This document shows, piece after piece, positions 61,401 through 64,000 of a DNA stretch of 64,000 nucleotides. Position numbers and translations under genes: made by a program. The notes beneath the pieces were generated by a model. The model was not told the origin of the DNA and did not search any database. It saw nothing but the letters and a program-made list of their open reading frames with translations. The stretch's first letter is position 1; every line of letters begins with the position of its first letter. Location: assembly GCA_903877125.1 (NCBI GenBank), contig CAIRCM010000136.1:34712-98711 (forward strand), written 5' to 3'. The stretch comes from an uncultured Acetobacteraceae bacterium. Lineage in GTDB: Bacteria; Pseudomonadota; Alphaproteobacteria; Acetobacterales; Acetobacteraceae.

Positions 61401-62021
61401 ATGGGAAAACCGCTCGATAGGAAGTCGGTACGACACATCGCGCCGCTGTTTGTCTCCGTATTCGCATTGATGTGGAGTGCGGCCGTCCACGCCCAACCCC
61501 AAAACACCCCGGAGAAACAGCGCCTTCACACTGGGTCGCCGCCGGCGGTGCTCAATGACCCGATCGTAAAGCGGTGTCGCCTGCTCGCGGCTCGACGAGT
61601 TGATCCGACTCTCGATTCGATCACCGCGGCGGTCGACAGAGCCATGGTTTTATTTGAACTGGAAACGGTCTTCGATGCCGTGGCGGCTTGTCGTGCGGCA
61701 CTCGCGGCCTATCCGAACGAACCGAAAGTCATAATCGCACATTACAACGCATCGGAGGACCTGTCCGTCCTGGCGCTCGGGCTGAAGTTCCCCGATTCAG
61801 ACGAAGACGCTCTCGCCTCGGCGCTTCAAGCGGCTGAAAAGAGTGAGAATGCTTCCGGTATGGGGGCACGGATCATGGGCTTCTTCCTCGGCTCTGCTTA
61901 TGAATATGGCGTTGGCACCAACCCCGACCGGTCAGCGGCCCTGAAATGGTACGCGCTCGCCGCCACGGCCGGGTCTCCAATATCGAAGCGGGAGCTGGCG
62001 CGATTGCAAAGCGGCAAATAG
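61401..62021 (+). CDS. Secreted protein with Sel1-like repeat
   Basis: 206-residue exported protein. A signal peptide (HIAPLFVSVFALMWSAAVHAQ) ends near residue 30. The C-terminal part has GFFLGSAYEYGVGTNPDRSAALKWYALAATAGS, a Sel1/TPR-like repeat (AxxYxxG-x-G-x(n)-AxxWYxxAA), so a protein-interaction role is likely. ATG 61401 is preceded by GAGGGAACAG. The earlier frame from 61281 is rejected. Substrate or partner unknown. Confidence 0.78.
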   Translation: MGKPLDRKSVRHIAPLFVSVFALMWSAAVHAQPQNTPEKQRLHTGSPPAVLNDPIVKRCRLLAARRVDPTLDSITAAVDRAMVLFELETVFDAVAACRAALAAYPNEPKVIIAHYNASEDLSVLALGLKFPDSDEDALASALQAAEKSENASGMGARIMGFFLGSAYEYGVGTNPDRSAALKWYALAATAGSPISKRELARLQSGK

Positions 62022-62118
62022 GGATCGAACGCACGCGGGCCTTCGGCATCACAACGGTAGTCTCCCCCAGCTTTCCCGCTATAACCAACACACCAGAAAC
62101 AGCCGGGATGCACGCACC

Positions 62119-63852
62119 ATGACCAAGACCTGGGACAAATCGAAAATGCCGTCGCGCCACGTGACGGTCGGCCCAACCCGCGCACCGCATCGCAGCTACT
62201 ACTACGCCATGGGCATGAACGCCGAGGAGATCGCCCAACCCCTGGTCGGCGTCGCCACCTGCTGGAACGAAGCCGCGCCCTGCAACATCGCCCTCTCCCG
62301 CCAGGCCCAATCGGTGAAAATCGGCGTGAAGGAAGGGGAGGGTGCCCCGCGTGAATTCACCACCATCACCGTCACCGACGGCATCGCGATGGGCCATCAG
62401 GGCATGAAATCCTCCCTCGTGTCCCGCGACCTGATCGCCGACAGCGTCGAACTCACCATGCGCGGCCATTGCTACGATGGCCTGGTCGGCCTCGCCGGCT
62501 GCGACAAATCCCTGCCCGGCATGATGATGGCCATGCTGCGTCTGAACGTGCCCAGCGTGTTCATGTATGGCGGCTCCATCATGCCCGGCCATCACGACGG
62601 CCGCGACGTCACCGTCGTCGATGTGTTCGAAGCCGTGGGCCAGCACTCCGCCGGCAAAATCTCGGATGAGGAACTCTTCGCCCTCGAATGCGTGGCCTGC
62701 CCCAGCGCCGGGGCCTGCGGCGGCCAGTTCACCGCCAACACGATGGCGATGATCTCCGAAGTGATGGGCCTCGCGCTGCCGGGCTCCGCGGGTGCCCCGG
62801 CGGTGGACGAGGAACGCGACCGCTTCGCCGTGGAATCGGGCCGCGCGGTCATGAAGCTGATCGAAATGAACCTGCGCCCCCGCGACATCGTCACCCGCAA
62901 GGCGCTGGAAAACGCCGCCGTGCTCGTCGGCGCCACCGGCGGCTCGACCAACGCGGGCCTCCATCTGCCCGCCATCGCGCATGAGGCCGGCATCGTCTTC
63001 ACCATGGACGACGTGCTGGAGATCATGCGCAAGACCCCCTACATCGCCGACCTCAAGCCCGGCGGGCGATATGTAGCCTATGACGTGCACAAGATCGGCG
63101 GCGTCCCGGTTGTGATCAAGGCGCTGCTGGATGCCGGCCTGCTGCACGGCGACTGCATGACCGTCACCGGCAAGACCCTCGCCGAAAACCACAAGGATGT
63201 CGTCTTCCCACTCGATCAGGATGTGGTCTTCCCGGTGTCCAAGGCGCTGTCGCCCACCGGCGGGGTGGTCGGCCTGAAAGGCAACCTCGCCCCCGACGGC
63301 GCCATCGTGAAGATCGCCGGCATGGACCCCCACGCGCTGCGGTTCGAGGGCACCGCGCTTTGCTTCGATTCGGAAGAAGAAGCGTTCGAGGCGGTGAACA
63401 TGCGCGCCTACAAGGCCGGCGACGTCATAGTCATCCGCTACGAAGGCCCGAAAGGCGGCCCCGGCATGCGCGAAATGCTGTCCACCACCGCCGCGATCTA
63501 CGGCCAGAGCCAGTCCGGCGGGAAGGAGGTCGCCCTGATAACGGACGGCCGTTTCTCCGGCGCCACCCGCGGCTTCTGCGTCGGTCACGTCGGGCCGGAA
63601 GCAGCCGTCGGCGGCCCCATCGCCCTGCTGAAAAACGGCGACAAAATCGTCATCGACGCCGAAGCCGGCACCATCGACATGATGATCCCCGAGGATGAAA
63701 TCGCCGCCCGTCGCGCCGCCTGGAAACCGCGTCCGACCAACTACAACAGCGGCGCGATCTGGAAATACGCGCAGCTGGTCGGCCCGGCGCATCTGGGCGC
63801 CCTGACGCACCCTGGCGCGGCGGCGGAGACCCATTGCTACGCGGATTTGTAG
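62119..63852 (+). CDS. ilvD: Dihydroxy-acid dehydratase
   Basis: 577-residue iron-sulfur enzyme of branched-chain amino acid biosynthesis, converting 2,3-dihydroxy acids to 2-keto acids. Cluster cysteines are in [32 protein letters not shown] and [19 protein letters not shown]. The segments [18 protein letters not shown] and [20 protein letters not shown] are also diagnostic. Cytoplasmic. ATG 62119 fits the family start. It lies alone, with a hairpin after the stop at 63868. Confidence 0.97.
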   Translation: MTKTWDKSKMPSRHVTVGPTRAPHRSYYYAMGMNAEEIAQPLVGVATCWNEAAPCNIALSRQAQSVKIGVKEGEGAPREFTTITVTDGIAMGHQGMKSSLVSRDLIADSVELTMRGHCYDGLVGLAGCDKSLPGMMMAMLRLNVPSVFMYGGSIMPGHHDGRDVTVVDVFEAVGQHSAGKISDEELFALECVACPSAGACGGQFTANTMAMISEVMGLALPGSAGAPAVDEERDRFAVESGRAVMKLIEMNLRPRDIVTRKALENAAVLVGATGGSTNAGLHLPAIAHEAGIVFTMDDVLEIMRKTPYIADLKPGGRYVAYDVHKIGGVPVVIKALLDAGLLHGDCMTVTGKTLAENHKDVVFPLDQDVVFPVSKALSPTGGVVGLKGNLAPDGAIVKIAGMDPHALRFEGTALCFDSEEEAFEAVNMRAYKAGDVIVIRYEGPKGGPGMREMLSTTAAIYGQSQSGGKEVALITDGRFSGATRGFCVGHVGPEAAVGGPIALLKNGDKIVIDAEAGTIDMMIPEDEIAARRAAWKPRPTNYNSGAIWKYAQLVGPAHLGALTHPGAAAETHCYADL

Positions 63853-63867
63853 CCGACCAGGGCAACA

Positions 63868-63894
63868 TCGGCCTGACCGAAACAGTCAGGCCGA
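63868..63894 (+). terminator. Hairpin after ilvD, weak terminator
   Basis: TCGGCCTGAC (63868-63877) pairs perfectly with GTCAGGCCGA (63885-63894); loop CGAAACA. No T-tract follows, so it may be a transcript-end stabiliser or a Rho-dependent site rather than a typical intrinsic terminator. Confidence 0.55.
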
Positions 63895-63953
63895 AAATGC
63901 TCTACGGCAACGCGCAAAAATGACCGCTCCAAGTCGCGGCGGTCTCGTTACAT

Positions 63954-63992
63954 CGTCATGGCCCGGCTCGTCCGGGCCACCTATAGCGGCAC
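63954..63992. repeat. REP-like palindromic repeat, copy B
   Basis: 39-bp repeat beginning CGTCATGGCC and ending GGCAC. The stem TGGCCCGG/CCGGGCCA (63959-63979) replaces one G-C pair of copy A with C-G, so the hairpin is maintained by a compensatory change. It lies at the window edge. Confidence 0.8.
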
Positions 63993-64000
63993 ACTGCCAC

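Noticed and set aside
61873..63834. 653-codon reverse-strand frame opposite ilvD
   Set aside because: Shadow of ilvD with Gly/Asp/His-rich repetitive sequence.
1..64000. CRISPR arrays, prophage or restriction-modification genes
   Set aside because: No regularly spaced repeats, capsid or integrase-like genes, or methylase/nuclease pairs were seen on either strand.

Overview
This 64-kb window is high-GC chromosomal DNA from an alphaproteobacterium, most likely Rhodospirillales/Acetobacteraceae. That placement is inference from a class I (archaeal-type) lysyl-tRNA synthetase, a BamF/DUF3035-like lipoprotein, the rimP-nusA-ylxR-infB-rbfA block, a phasin, a GlnE and the style of the polysaccharide genes. 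No marker gene for a species assignment is present. Genes are dense, often overlap by 1-4 nt (ATGA or TGATG junctions), and include one tRNA. No rRNA, CRISPR array, prophage or classical defence locus was found.

Layout. 1-8.5 kb: 5' part of lysK, small hypotheticals, a carboxymuconolactone-decarboxylase-like protein, a double cold-shock protein with a strong terminator, the BamF-like lipoprotein pair, two unrelated beta-propeller lactonases in tandem, and an unusual AT-hook/histone-tail plus cupin fusion. 8.6-13 kb: a complete branched-chain-amino-acid-type ABC importer (binding protein, LivH, LivM, LivG, LivF). 13-15.7 kb: two tiny genes divergent from a GcvA-like LysR regulator, then a ChrA transporter. 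15.7-17.7 kb: a fasciclin protein convergent with an RskA-type anti-sigma and an ECF sigma factor; the fasciclin and sigma genes carry the same promoter-like motif with identical spacing. 17.7-23.6 kb: the transcription/translation operon rimP-nusA-ylxR-infB-rbfA, read leftwards, with a terminator-like hairpin in its leader.

23.7-32 kb: a hydrolase, an atypical SDR, a class I glutamine amidotransferase-like hydrolase and an MFS pump. Between the last two lies a 746-bp insertion carrying a DUF4160/DUF2442 pair, bounded by a 68-bp direct repeat made of the MFS gene's 3' end. tRNA-Tyr, an ABC exporter and a CoA-transferase follow. 32-40.3 kb: a leftward surface-polysaccharide operon (UDP-xylose synthase, Wzx-type flippase, glycosyltransferase fragment, IS630 insertion, FkbM methyltransferase with a homopolymer frameshift, WsaF-like glycosyltransferase, GT2-deacetylase fusion). 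IS insertion and frameshift together suggest the operon is decaying or phase-varying.

40.3-48.4 kb: a catabolic neighbourhood (Asp/Glu racemase-like, RraA-like, phasin, CoA-transferase, TPP enzyme, CNT nucleoside transporter, Rieske oxygenase). 48.5-64 kb: TldD, an O-antigen-ligase-like membrane protein, a secreted BNR-like protein, a haloacid-dehalogenase-like protein, a 1,022-residue AsmA/DUF3971 protein, GlnE with a peroxiredoxin, a Sel1-like secreted protein, and IlvD. Short palindromic REP-like repeats occur only in this right-hand part; two copies show a compensatory base-pair change.

I see no single large novel system. The most unusual items are the AT-hook-cupin fusion, the repeat-bounded DUF4160/DUF2442 insert with its small membrane peptide, the shared ECF promoter of the sigma/anti-sigma/fasciclin set, and the two tiny LysR-linked genes.
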